64,000 nucleotides of DNA, from positions 2,280,176-2,344,175 of the forward strand of contig NC_043742.1 in the NCBI RefSeq assembly GCF_004337985.1. The letters are read 5' to 3'. The stretch comes from Pyricularia pennisetigena. Its lineage: Eukaryota > Ascomycota > Sordariomycetes > Magnaporthales > Pyriculariaceae. This document shows, piece after piece, positions 22,865-34,984 of this stretch. How positions within the stretch are numbered: position 1 is the first letter of the stretch; each line of letters opens with the position of its first letter. Below the pieces are notes generated by a model. It ran no database searches. It saw only the letters and a list, made by a program, of their open reading frames with translations, and had not been told where the DNA came from. The translations under genes and the position numbers were made by a program.

Positions 22865-25800
22865 TATATAATAATATAGGGGGCGTATCATTGAAAAATA
22901 CTTTATATAATAAGGATTGCAAAGCGTGGGGACGCCTAAACACCGCTAAATATTCGTTTTATTTAAAGGTTAAAGGGTGCGATATCCTTGTTCGAAATAA
23001 CGTTATTTCGAATTAGGCCTATATAATAGGTAAATATAGCACCATTTTTTCGCATGGCCTTACAAGGGGTTATAGAGGGCTACGCAACCCCGTTGGAAAT
23101 AGAATTAAATAATATAAACCCTGAAAGGGATTATAAAATTTACACCGATTCGGAACGGAAAAAAAACACCGTAATAAAAGAGCTAAATCCCGAACAAAAT
23201 ACGGAAATAGCCGTAAATTCACCTCTAACGCAGAAATTTAGCGGTAAAGACCCCGAAAATCCACGTAAGATTGGGCCCCGTAGGCCCGGTACGCCGTTAG
23301 GTAACCCTTTTATACAACTTAATATAAAAGGGATTATATTTGAAAACAGGGGGTTTCCCACATAAGAAATCCGTTGTTAAAACCTTTTTTATTATCGGAT
23401 TTAAAGCAGGCCCCTGTAAATTACCTTTTTTTAGGGTTAAAACGAATTACGTACGGCTAATTAACCCCTGAAGGAGACGGAATGACAGGTAATTATAACG
23501 ACATCCAGGCCCAAAAAGCCCTGTTATAGCACAGGCGTATGGGGTATATAGGGTTATTATTATAATAAAAAATCGCTAAAGTTACAAGAGGTTTACCTAA
23601 TTTCGACAAAATTAGGACAATTACCTGTATTGCCTACGTTAAAACCATTTTTATTAGGCGTACAAATAAAGTCGCACTCTTTACACCCCCTAATATTCTC
23701 GATTTTGAAAAGGGTGATACATTAACCTTTGAACTTAATTTTTACAATAAAAAACCAGTATTTTTGTTATTAGTGGACGGAAAATTACGTTTTCGGTGGT
23801 CGATCCCACTACGAAATTAAGCCGGACCTATGGTTTTAATAGCTATTAAAGGCTCTTTTAGGGCCCCAAAAGCTACGTACGGGCGTTATCCCCTGAATTT
23901 TCATTTCGATGGGTGGTACGAAATTAATATAAACCTTCAAAATCAGTTTATAAACAAAAGTATTGATTTTAGCATTTCGAATCCCTATAACCAGGGCTAA
24001 AACGGATTAACCTGACGGTCCGTTAGGGTTATTTTGGATTAATTTTGGTTTACCGGTATATTTATAATATTATCTACTAGCTGCCTTGGTTAATTTAATT
24101 AACCGTACAGCGGTCACTTATATGGATTTAAGGTTTTACGAGGAATTTTGTTCCAAATTCCAGCCTGGATTACCGTATAAACCCAATTTAGGGTATTTTC
24201 GGGTTATTGGTACTGTATATTAGGTTATTATACCGTTGGAAAAACGCCAAAAACTCAATAAATTGGCCCCCCGCACCAAAACGGTGAAACTTTTAACCCA
24301 TATATCAAAGTTTACAGCGTTGGTTTACGCACCCGCTAAATAGGCCGTATATAAAACCTTTACCGTAAAAATTATAAAGGTATAACCGCTAAAAATTTGG
24401 TTATTCCAGGGGAAACGCTACAAATCCTAAAGGGCGAAAATACAAATTTAAAGGGGGATTTTAATTTTAAACCTGAAAACGAAATTAACAGCGTTCCAGC
24501 GGATAATTATCCCCTAAAAAGCCCTGAAAATATAGGGCATTTACCACCTGTTACAGGGTATTTACCACCTGCTACAGGGTATTTACCGCCTGTTACAGGG
24601 CAATTACCACCCGTTACAGGGTATTTAAACCCTCAAAACACCCTGCCCGCCAGGCCTGTACAACCTATTATTCGCCCCCCAAAGCCTATAACGGTAACGG
24701 TACCTAATCCAATACCTAAAACAACGGGAATTTCGGCGTTTTCAGCACCTAAAATACAAAATATGGAATTAAATTCGCAGTTCAAAAACCCACATCTGAT
24801 AGATGTAAGTTGCGTGCATTATTTTGGTTTTCAAGCCAAAAAAGAAATAAAGAAAAAATCCACTAAAAACGGTAAACCAATTAACTACCGATAAGCCCTA
24901 AATAGCCCTGAAAATATTAAATGGTTAGTTGTTTTAGCGTTTAAATTCGACCAGATTATTAGTGCAAAAACCTTCCGTTTTATCCCTTGAATTAGAAGGG
25001 CTGCAGCCCGTAAACTCGTTTCTACCCGGCCGGTTATTAAAATCAAAAAAGATGAAAATAATAAGCCTATGAAATATAAAACTAGGTTTGATATTAGGGG
25101 TTTTTTACAGGTGGAAAGCCTAAATTAAATCGAAACTTTTGCTACCACTAGTATACCACCTACCTGGCGTATATTTTTAGCTATAATTGATGCATAAAAT
25201 TGGAAAATAAAATAAATCGATTTTGTTGGTGCGTTTTCAAATAGTAACTTTACCGACGTAAATATATATTTGCAAATTCCGAACGGTTTTAACAAATGGG
25301 CCAAATTTTATAACCTTACTACCGTTAAAATTTTAATGGTAATAGGTTATAATCCGAGAAAATTGCAGGTTATATAGTTGGAAAAAGCTTTATACGGTTT
25401 GAAACAGGGTCCAAAAAATGGTAAAACAAATTTACAACCCTATTTCTTACAAAAGGTTTTAAGCAGTTAATTTTTAATCCCGTTACTTTTTATAACGTTG
25501 AATCCAAATATTTTATCGTTATTTTTGTAAACGATTACCTGCTAATAGGTCCAAATTGCAATATATTTAGGATTTAAAACCCCGTTTTAACAAATATACG
25601 GGTTGGAAAACAGGGGCCTTGCAACCTATATTTGAGGCGTTGGAATTATAAAGGATAAATTTGAACTCCTATTTTGGCCCCATTATAATTAATTTATGAA
25701 AAAAGTATTAGCAATTTTCGGATTAGCTAATTGCAAATTCATATTTATTCCCTTACAACATGGTGTGTTAAAATATAACGTGGGTTAACCCGTAAATGCG

Positions 25801-26530
25801 TTGGAAAATTAAATTATTACAGCGTATTATCGGCACCTTTATGTATTTAATATTATCAACGCGCCCGGATATTGGTTTTACGGTTTGGTGGCTTTTACGT
25901 TTTTTAACAAAAGCTATTACAATTTATTTAACGGTAGCTAAAAACCTATTAATCTATTTAACGGGTATTAAATCCCTATCTATTTGTTACGGAAATAAAG
26001 TATTTAAAACCGAATTACCACCCAATTTGTTAGTAGGCGGTTTTAAAAGCTTTAAATTACTGAGTTTTAATAAAAGCGATTTTGCTAAAGTTACGGAAAA
26101 TTTAAAATTAGTTTACGGATATTTGTATACCTTGTTTGGGGGCCTTCTAACGTGGAAATGTAAAAAGGTTAATATTATAGCTTTAAGAATTTCAAAAACC
26201 GAAACCGATACTTTAACGGAAGCCTTGCGTAAAGCACAATGGTTTAAAAACTTATTTATAGAAGTTGGACTAGCTATAAAAGGCCTTGGTGCAATATTTG
26301 GAAATAATACAGGTTTTATAGTTAACGCACATAATTTTACGCACCACCAACGTATTAAATATACGTTATTAAAATTTCATTACGTACGGGAATTAATTAT
26401 AAAAGGATTAATGACCCTAAAATACCTGGAATCCAAACAAACACCCGCTAATAGCTTAGCAAAACCTTTAACGGTTCCAATTTATAACGTTTATTTGAAG
26501 TTTATAAGGTTTAAACCCCTAAAAGTTTAG
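22865..26530 (+). pseudogene. Copia-1 pol remnant with long surviving frames
   Basis: This remnant covers the protease C-terminal part, integrase, linker, reverse transcriptase and RNase H. Two long frames survive: 24397-24894 (integrase end and linker, with four YLPPVTG-type heptads) and 25796-26530 (244 codons from the end of reverse transcriptase, SRPDIGF-like motif, through RNase H to the natural stop). The reverse transcriptase part is broken by TAG and TAA codons and a one-base deletion near 25420. The active site reads FVND (AAC GAT at 25530-25535). Confidence 0.85.
24538..24621 (+). repeat. 21-bp repeats coding for YLPPVTG heptads
   Basis: Four in-frame units of 21 bp (consensus TATTTACCACCTGTTACAGGG) encode HLPPVTG, YLPPATG, YLPPVTG and QLPPVTG, in the linker between integrase and reverse transcriptase. 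The equivalent sites of other copies hold about three units (19770-19830) or two (13250-13310, minus). Confidence 0.85.
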
Positions 26531-26855
26531 TTTTTACCTATTAAATTTTAAGGTATTATTTAATTAATTCGTTAGTTAATTACCCATTACATCTCCTTTG
26601 TTTGCAAATATTGGATTTTTGTTAGCCCAATACCGTCCGTATTACCCGAACTTATCCTGCATAGGTTAATTAATAAGCAATTTATACCGACCTAATACCT
26701 AAACCTGAATTAGAATTGAAAATGCTCGTGTTTTGGGCGATTTACGCATTCGAAATACCCTATTTAATATGCCTAGTTTGGACTATTACCAACAAACAGC
26801 CAAATTAGCTACCTGGTTTAATAGTTAATTCCGTGGGTTAATATTATGCAAATTA

Positions 26856-26946
26856 GGGGTTCGAATCCGGGGGTTGTCACAATTTTGGGGGTTTTTTCCA
26901 TTTCGGGGGTTCGTCCAATTCGGGGGCTCGTCCATTTCGGGGGTTA
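26856..26946 (+). repeat. Regularly spaced GGGGGTT tracts in the Copia-1 3' untranslated region
   Basis: Six G4-5 tracts, mostly within GGGGGTT, are separated by about 9-14 bases. They lie about 150 bp upstream of the polypurine tract. The same cluster is present at 22083-22141, and on the minus strand near 10325-10245, 47310-47235 and 56290-56210. Confidence 0.7.
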
Positions 26947-27094
26947 TAGGTCGGTATAAAGGGCTTGATTATCCAGGAGGCTTATATCGGGAATCCGAGT
27001 CGGGTTGGGACATAAAGGGGATTTTCTTTTCAAAATTTTAATTTTTATATACTTTCCTTTTCCGACTTTATATAAATAGTAGCAAAAAAGGGCG

Positions 27095-27651
27095 TATTAA
27101 TTATATACGTTATTTAACATATAATGGGTCCACTTTTACTTGTATATAAATTACAATAAATAATGCCGAAATGGGGCTGTTGGGGCTGTCGGATTTTCCG
27201 TTTTATTTTGTGTGTTGCAGGAATTGCGATTTAAAGCGTTAGCGAATGGGGTTTCACCCTGTATCGGGTTTAATACCCACCCTGCACTTACGAATCAGCT
27301 ACCCTGTACCGGGTTGAAATTTTCACCAAGTTAGCAAATTAATGCGAACCCAGAAATGGTTTGTATGGAAATTAGGGTGTTTTTTTAACAACGCATACAA
27401 AATAATTTTTCGGAAAATCGTGTGCGGCACCGGAAGGCTTTCTGGCGTGCGGATCCCCATTTCAATGTCGGAGAATATTTAAGGGAGTTAAAGCAAAGTC
27501 TCCCTGACAAATAAATCGAATCTATTAATCCCAAATTTAGTGAACAATTTAGTGCATTTAAGCCTGTAATTACAGGTTTTATAGCGCGAGTAGCACCACG
27601 CCGCACCTAGGTTAATGCCTGAACCCCTGCTGGCGACCCACATTGCTAACA
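27095..27651 (+). repeat. 3' LTR of the truncated plus Copia-1 copy
   Basis: It starts TATTAATTATATACG (the usual TG end mutated to TA, a RIP-type change) after AAAAAAGGGCG, and ends CCACATTGCTAACA. Length is 557 bp. Confidence 0.88.
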
Positions 27652-29182
27652 GAACTTTGGCTAAATCTATTTACCAGCGAAATATAAATTAAAACATGCC
27701 AAATAAAAAACAGGGCGCAAAATTAAAAAATAACGATTGGTAGTTTTAAACAATAACGACAAAGTTAAAACCCAAAACTTACCTTCGTTGGAAACGTCCG
27801 GAAAAGAAAATATAATGGCGAAATTTATATTAAAGTTGAACCGAATGATAAAAAAGGTAAATGAAACAGCAAATAAACAGAAAACGGTTAAAAACAATAA
27901 TTACCAAAAGGTAATTTGAAGAAATGCTGAAAGAAAGCCTTAAAAAATCACCATAATTACGAATTAAAGTTCGATGTAAGAAAAGGTCCTTTTATAAAGA
28001 AAAAGGACCGTCAAAAATTTCCAGCTAATTAAAAACGACGTCGTTACAATCAAATATTAAAGTAGATAAACAAACGAAACGTTAAACGAAGCGATTTAGA
28101 ATTATGATTACTAAAAACGGCCACGTAATTAATAATTACCGCTATAGGAATTTATAACGGGTTGCGGAAAGCAAAGGCGTAACGAATACACACCAAAACC
28201 GCTTTCGGAAATTGTATCGCAAATTATATAGCTGTTTTTATTGTTTTCGTTTTACAAACTGTTATTGCGATTGGAATCGAGGTTATTAACCACGTGCAAA
28301 AAAGAAGAAATTGCCGATATTAGAATAAAGGGAATCGCGGTCAAATTAACAATAGAGCGATAAATTACGTGCAATACCGCACAGGCTAATTGCACGTGCT
28401 TTAATCGTTCCTCTTGAGCGTAAAAGAGGAAAAGAGGTTCAAAAGCTCTTCTCTAAACAGTTCGATAAAAACGATAAATATAAAATTATAAACCATTTTA
28501 ACAAATACCAACGTTCTTTTGATCGATCAGCATTACGAAAGGCCTATTAATAACGACTTTAATTTAATTTATTAACTCGTTTACTTCTTTATTCGTTCAC
28601 GTCTTGATTCCTTTATCTATTTCTTCGTTTATTTCTATTTCCCTTTATTCACTACGTTTTGTTTATTTTCATTAGGTTATTCTTTTTTTCATTATTTTTT
28701 CTTTCTTTTCACAATTATTTACATATGTTGTATTTTGTAAAACGTTCTTACCTTCATATAATATGACCGAGCGATAATAGGTAGATAAAACCGATATATT
28801 CAAATTAAAGCCCTGACCGGTCGTATTCCATAGGGACCTTTATTAACGGTAACCCGGCATCCTTGAGGATGGAGGTTATTGGGGCGGTTTTCCAAACCGG
28901 GAGGACGGCTCTAGCCGCGTGTAGGAACGGACGTTTAACCGCCATTGACAGGCCTTTTTGTCTTTTCCTTGGGTCATTTTCGTTATTAGACGTTATTTAT
29001 CGTTTCATCAATGAATTAACCGTAGCAACCTCTACTCTAACATTAGTAACTATATGGGATCTCGGTCCCCCTTATTAAAGGGGTTCAATTTAAATATTAA
29101 AACTAAAGCAGTTTTCAATAAATATTATTATATAAGTTAAATTGTTAAAATGGCTTGAAAGTTAGTAATGGACGTTAAATTA
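27652..29182. other. Unassigned degenerate sequence, possibly a decayed coding repeat
   Basis: No match to other parts of the window was seen. Between about 27690 and 28500 the plus strand reads as a lysine- and asparagine-rich frame interrupted almost only by TAA, which is how RIP-mutated coding DNA looks; no domain is recognisable. A T/C-rich tract fills 28560-28740. From 28800 to 29080 the sequence turns markedly more GC-rich (for example GGGAGGACGGCTCTAGCCGCG at 28899-28919). It then falls back to AT-rich DNA before the Fot1-like insertion at 29183. Confidence 0.35.
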
Positions 29183-29628
29183 ACGTCAGGTACCCCCTGA
29201 TGGCCACCCCCCCTGTTGGCCACCCAAAAATAACAACACTTTTATTTTTATCCTCCAACTTCTATTATAAATATTTCGACGAATTCTCGATTTGTGGATT
29301 TACTTTTTTTGATCTTGATTCTTTAATTGTCAATGAAGCCATATACCGAAAAACAGCTTATTTCCGCCATCAAAGACGTTAATAATGGCGAATCAATTGC
29401 AAAAACCTCCTGAAAATGGGATATACCTAAAAGCACATTTCGTCACCGTTTTTAAGGGTTTCAACCCTATAAACAAGCACAAAACCCTTTTTAAAAGCTT
29501 TTTCCTAAACAGGAAAGGCATTGACTAATTGGGTATTTACCCAAACAGCTTTAGGGTTTCCACTAACGCACTAAAAACTACGCTTTTTTGCAAAACGAAT
29601 TTTTCAAACCGCCGGTAAAATATAAAAC

Positions 29629-29816
29629 TGTTATGGATTCGTGCCTAAGGCACGTATCACGTAATAAGATACAAAAGCGGGTCAGGGACAATATATAAAA
29701 GGAAGGACACTACCACGACCCGGATATACACCTTTTCCTCCTTTCTTCCCCAACGTTAGTAATAATACCAACAAGGATATTTAACGGTCTTAAAGACGTT
29801 GGTTTATTTTATAATA
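29629..29816 (+). repeat. 5' LTR of the chromovirus
   Basis: It runs from TGTTATGGATTCGTGCC to ...ATTTTATAATA and contains a CTTTTCCTCCTTTCTTCC tract. A possible core promoter, TATATAAAAGG, lies at 29691-29701. Confidence 0.88.
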
Positions 29817-29859
29817 TTTACTAACGCTCGAATTTAAACACGATAATAGTTAACACAAG

Positions 29860-30860
29860 GCCAGGCCCGGGAAGGGAAATTTACGATTTTTACCAAAACC
29901 TAATCGCGAATATCGCAATATTGGAAAAACGTATCGTTTAAATGCAATTACATTTTTTAAACGCAGGTACGATCGCGTAAAAATAACGCCTTAAAAGGAA
30001 ACCTTTACGCGACCCCCCATTAAACGACGGCGCGCCGGCTGCGTTCACAATTTGGAAATAAATTATTTCGTATAAATTAATACGCGACGCGGAATTTGTC
30101 GGGAACCAGCGCGATTAATTCGAATACGTATAATCTAACCTTACCACGATAATATAAAATATCGTCCGTTTTTTTTTACGAAATAAGGGGTACGGGAAAA
30201 AAGTATAATTATAAGGATTTTATCGAATATTTGGGACGTACGTACGACAATTTTTATAAAAAGGTTTAAATTTTCGCCGAATTAAAAGTATTCCGGATAC
30301 GATACGGCGAATCGTTCGCATATTTTTTTACCAAATTCGAACGCCTTTTTACTGCGGCCGGGGGTTTTAAATAGTTAAACGAAATACGGGCCAATTATTT
30401 GCGTTTCCGGGTCGTTAACCGGATAAAGGAAGCGTCGGTAAAAAGGGGTATCGTTTCCGATTTTTACCACGGATTTATCGCTATATACCGTTATATCGCC
30501 CAAAATTTGGAGGCCATCGATTTAAATAAACGTTTCGGTTAAAAACGGAACGCCTTTTTTCCAAATTCCTTATAAATAAGTTTAGGAAATATAATAATAA
30601 CGGGCGTATTAACGATGGGGGTTAACCGAAACCGTTATAACGCTGGTAAAAAACGAGGTGGGCGCCGATTAAATGGAAATAAAAGGAAAAATAAAATTTT
30701 ATAAATATCCGTTTAAAGATTCCAACGACGCCGTAAAACAGGGGTTTATTTCCGTTACGGGTCCGTTTCCCATTACGCCCAAAATTACCAATTCGCACCG
30801 GTTATACGTCCAACGCCAAACGATCCCGAAAAGGGAAAAAATTAATTTTGGGCCATAGTT
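29860..30860 (+). pseudogene. Chromovirus gag remnant
   Basis: Taking TAA as mutated CAA, a continuous gag-like frame can be followed. It has FEYV, DFIEYLGRTYDNFYKK and ESFAYFFTKFERLF segments, which resemble the retrotransposon gag domain of Ty3/gypsy elements. The open part 30673-30858 is the C-terminal end. No clear zinc knuckle was seen. The start codon cannot be fixed. Confidence 0.65.
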
Positions 30861-30999
30861 TTAACCCAGGGGAAAACCGACGCAACGGGCCCGGACTATC
30901 CCATAATACGTTAATAAATATAAATTAGAAAAAATAATTAAAAGAAATATAAATTGTAATAAATGGGCGACTATTTTTTATTCCGGTTTTAATTAATTT

Positions 31000-33900
31000 A
31001 ACGAAATTTATTATTATATAAATGGATTTGGGGTGCGAATATTACGCGGTTATAAATAAAAATTGTACCGAAAAACTGGGGCTAATAAAGGTTTTTTTAT
31101 TATAAACCCGCCGGTTGGGCACGGTAACGGGACGAATACGAACCGATATACGGGAAATAAGTAATTGCGACGTGGATATCGACGGTTGGTCCGCGCCGAT
31201 ATTTTTTTATATAATTCCGGTATTAGCGCAAAACCTATTCCTGGGATTTTTCTGGATAACCCACCGGAAAATGGTATTTAACCCAAACCAGGGAAGGTTA
31301 AAAATAAAATCCGTTAAAGGGTTATTCGTACAGGAATTGTCCCTACGTCCGAAAAACAGGAAATTTATGGTGGTTATAAATAACGTATTCCTGGCCGCGG
31401 CCCGAAAAGTAAAAAAAAATACGAACGAACAAATGGAATTCGCTTTTATTTTATTACGAAATATAACCCGGGCTTTAATTTTAACGGCGGTAAATAAAAA
31501 CGACGCAAAACCCCCGGCGACGTTACCCGTAAAATTAAAAAGTTTTAAAAATTTATTTAACGACGGTAAAATTTCGGTTTTACCCCCGTATAGGGGCGAA
31601 TTGGATTATTATATCCGGATTTAAAAGGATAGCGACGGTAAACCCCCGCCGTTATTATGGGGCCGGTTATATTATATACCGCGCGATTAATTGCTGGAAT
31701 TACGGCGACAAATAATCGATATAATAGATAAAAAATGGATTCGAGCAAACGCGTCGTTAACCGCAGCCCCGGTCCTAATAATCCGGAAAATTTTTGAAAA
31801 ATAGCGTTTATACGTCGATTATAAAATATTAAACGCTATTATAATATAGGACCGGTATTTTTTACCATTAATTAAAAAAATATTCCGCTCTTTATCCGGA
31901 ATAAAATGGTTTATTAAAATAAACGTGCGCGCAGTTTTCCATAAATTACGCGTGGCCGAAAGGGATAAATATTTTACAATTTTTCGCACAAAATTCGGGT
32001 TATTCGAATGGTTAATATATTTATTCGGATTAACGGGCGCCCCGGCCACGTTTTAATAATATATTACCGGCGTTTTCGGGAATATATTGGACGATTATAT
32101 ATTAATATATTTGGACGATATTTTAATTTATACGTCCGGTTCCAAAACGGATTATTGGCGGAAAATTACCCATATTTTGGGAAAATTAAAAAAAGCGGGT
32201 TTAAGTTTAAACCTCGATAAAAACGCGTTCGCAATTATTTCCGTTAAATATTTGGGGTTTATTATATACGTTAATATAGGCGTGGAAACCGATCCGGAAA
32301 ACTTACGCGCGATCCGGGAATGGGAAACCCCGACGAAATTACGAAAACTGCGCGGTTTTTTAGGATTCGCAAATTTTTACCGGGATTTTATAAATGGGTA
32401 TTCGGGTTTAACGGCGCTTTTATTTCGATTTATTAAAAAAGGAATACCGTTTAAATGGACGCCGGAAAAGGACGCTGTTTTTAAAATATTTAAATAAATA
32501 TTTTTGCAGGCGTTAATATTGGCCTAATGGAGCGACGAAGCGGAAACGAAAATAAAAACGGATTATTCCGGCGTAATTATCGGGGGGGTATTGGTATAAA
32601 AGGGGAAGGACGGGTTATAAAAACAAATTAACGACGGTCCAACGTAATTATATTATTTACAATAAGGAACTGTTCGCGGTCGTCCATTATTTGCAAATAT
32701 GGGAGGCGGAATTACGCAATACCCGTTTTCCTTTTATTATTTTTACGGATTATAAAACGTTCGAATATTTTACGAAACCGAAGGTGGTATCGGAACGGCA
32801 AATACGGTGGACCGAAATCCTATTTAAATTTAATTACGTTTTAAAATACCGGTTAAAAAAATACGCGATAATCCCCGACGCGCTATCGAAACGGGAATAA
32901 AACGAAACCAGCGAAAAAAAAACGATAATATTACGCCCAATACCCGGCAAAATTATAATCGGTATTTTTTAAATATTACTATAAAATATATTACCGGCGG
33001 TCCCGGAAGGAATATTTATTTTCCAGCAATTTTATATAACAGAATTTTGGAACGAAGTAATGGAAAAAAACCCGGTATACGCCCATAAACGTAACGCGGT
33101 TTAACAGGATATAAAACGATTCCCACCCGAAATTAAAACGATAATATAAATAACGAATTATTTAATAAGCGCCTCCGGTACGCTATTATATAAAAACCGC
33201 CTTTAATTACCTAATTGGGAACCCCTAATTACGGCAATTTTACAACGAACCCACAAATCCCTAATAATTAATTATTGCGGTAAAAATAATATATTTACAA
33301 TCCTGGTTCGAAATTACTATTAGGACGGGATAACCGAATATATCCGACGATTTATACGTAATTGCGATATATACCGCAGGATAAAACCATCGAAACGACG
33401 TTAATAAAAGCTATTATAACCCCTATTAATACCGGATAAATTTTGGAAACAAATTTCCATCGATTTTACAACGGATTTCCCAGGTAATAATACGGACGCG
33501 CCGCGTTATATAATGGTTATAATTAATAAATTTTCCAAATATATCCAATTAAAAGCGATAAATTCGATAAAAGCCGAAATTTGCGCCGCAAAATTCGTTT
33601 TTACCTGGTGGCGGTTTAGGGGTTTTTTTAACGCGATTATATCGGACCGGGGGTCGGATTAGGTAAAAGGTTTTTAATCGGAATTATACCGATAAATAGG
33701 AATTTTACAATTATTATCGACGTCCTACCATTTAAAAACGGACGGGGGTACGGAACGGACTAATTAGGAAATGCAATATTATTTAAAGGTTTTCGTAATA
33801 TTCGACCAAATAAATTGGCCCGGATATTTACCCGCCGTTTAATTAACGCTAAATAATAGGAATTCGTTAATTACGGAAATTAATTTTAATAAATTATTAT

Positions 33901-34560
33901 TAAGATATAAAATAAACGCGGTCCCGGTAATATAGGTAAACGGACGACCGGGTTCCACGCCCAAAAATCGCGCGAATTTGTTTTTATAACATTTTAAAAA
34001 CGGTATAAACGTGGCCCACGCCGTGATAATTTATATATAATAACGCCAAAAAAAACGCGAATAAAATACGGAAACCGGCGGACCGTTTTAAAATAGGGGA
34101 TAGAATTTTTTTCAATTTACGGAACGTTAAAACTAATCGCCTAAATAAAAAGCTTAATTTTGTAGCGAATAAATATACGGTCGTAACGATTCCTATATTA
34201 TTAATAATTACGTTAAACGTCCCGAAAAAAATTTACCCCATTTTTTACGTAAAATTAATCGAAAAGGCCGCGGACGATTTATTACCGTCCCAAATTCGTA
34301 CCGATATTAAACCCGGCCCGTTATTAATTTTATCCGATTTAAATAACGAAACCGCGGAGGAATGGGTAATAAAGGAAATCCTGGCCGCGAAAAACGTAAT
34401 GGGGAAAAAACGTAAACGCAAAATTTTGGTAAAATGGAAAAAGTACGACGAACCCACGTGGGAAGATTTAATAGCGGTGGAAAATATACGGGCATTGGAC
34501 GAATTCGAAACGGAATGGGGGCCGGCCCAAACAAATAATGGCCCAATATCGAAACGATAT
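31000..34560 (+). pseudogene. Chromovirus pol: protease, reverse transcriptase, RNase H, integrase, chromodomain
   Basis: The longest open piece is 31115-31624, from the protease C-terminal part (FLGFFWITHRKM) into the reverse transcriptase entry motif LPPYRGELD. Reverse transcriptase has FGLTGAPATF near 32024 and YLDDILIY, with the catalytic Asp pair at 32114-32119. RNase H follows (TDYSGVIIGG near 32568; DALSKRE at 32878-32898), then the integrase zinc-finger region near 33250-33410 (IRNCDIYRR). The C-terminal chromodomain, about 34350-34500, contains EWVIKEIL and KILVKWKKYDEPTWED. Chromodomains guide such elements to heterochromatin. TAA and TAG stops are scattered through all domains. Confidence 0.88.
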
Positions 34561-34984
34561 TAACAATTAAATATTTAAATAAACCAGGGACTTATTATAA
34601 TTAATTAGAAAATTAGTAATTCCCCGGGAAAAAAACGACGCGGTAAACCCAAAATAAATAGCAATTTAACCAAAGGTACGGTAGAAAAAATACGTAAAAT
34701 TAAACCTTTTACCGAAACGGAATATAATAAAAATAAACCGACGATTATATAAACCGCGCCTATTTTTGGGGCGACGTAACCGTATCCCACCCATCGAATT
34801 TTTAAATTAAATTAACGTATATAAAACGAAGCGATAATTTTGCGCGGCGATAAAATATTAATTAAAAACCGAATTATACGCTTCCGATTTATTATTTAAA
34901 TTTCCCTCCTTTTTATTTTTTTTTTTATTTTAACGTCTTTTTGTTTTTATTTTATTATTTTCCGCGTCGTCCTTAAAAACCGGG

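Larger units (their letters stand above)
22865..27651 (+). mobile_element. 5'-truncated Copia-1 copy, plus strand
   Basis: The copy starts within the protease region (matching about 18064 of the complete copy) directly after the LTR at 22864. It runs through pol, the 3' untranslated region and the 3' LTR (27095-27651). Its 5' LTR, leader and gag are missing. Confidence 0.88.

Noticed and set aside
26806..26878. tRNA-like A box (TAGCTACCTGG) and B box (GGTTCGAATCC) in the Copia-1 3' untranslated region
   Set aside because: The T stem pairs only two bases, the acceptor stem does not pair, and other copies change the B box; it is better explained by the GGGGGTT tract array.
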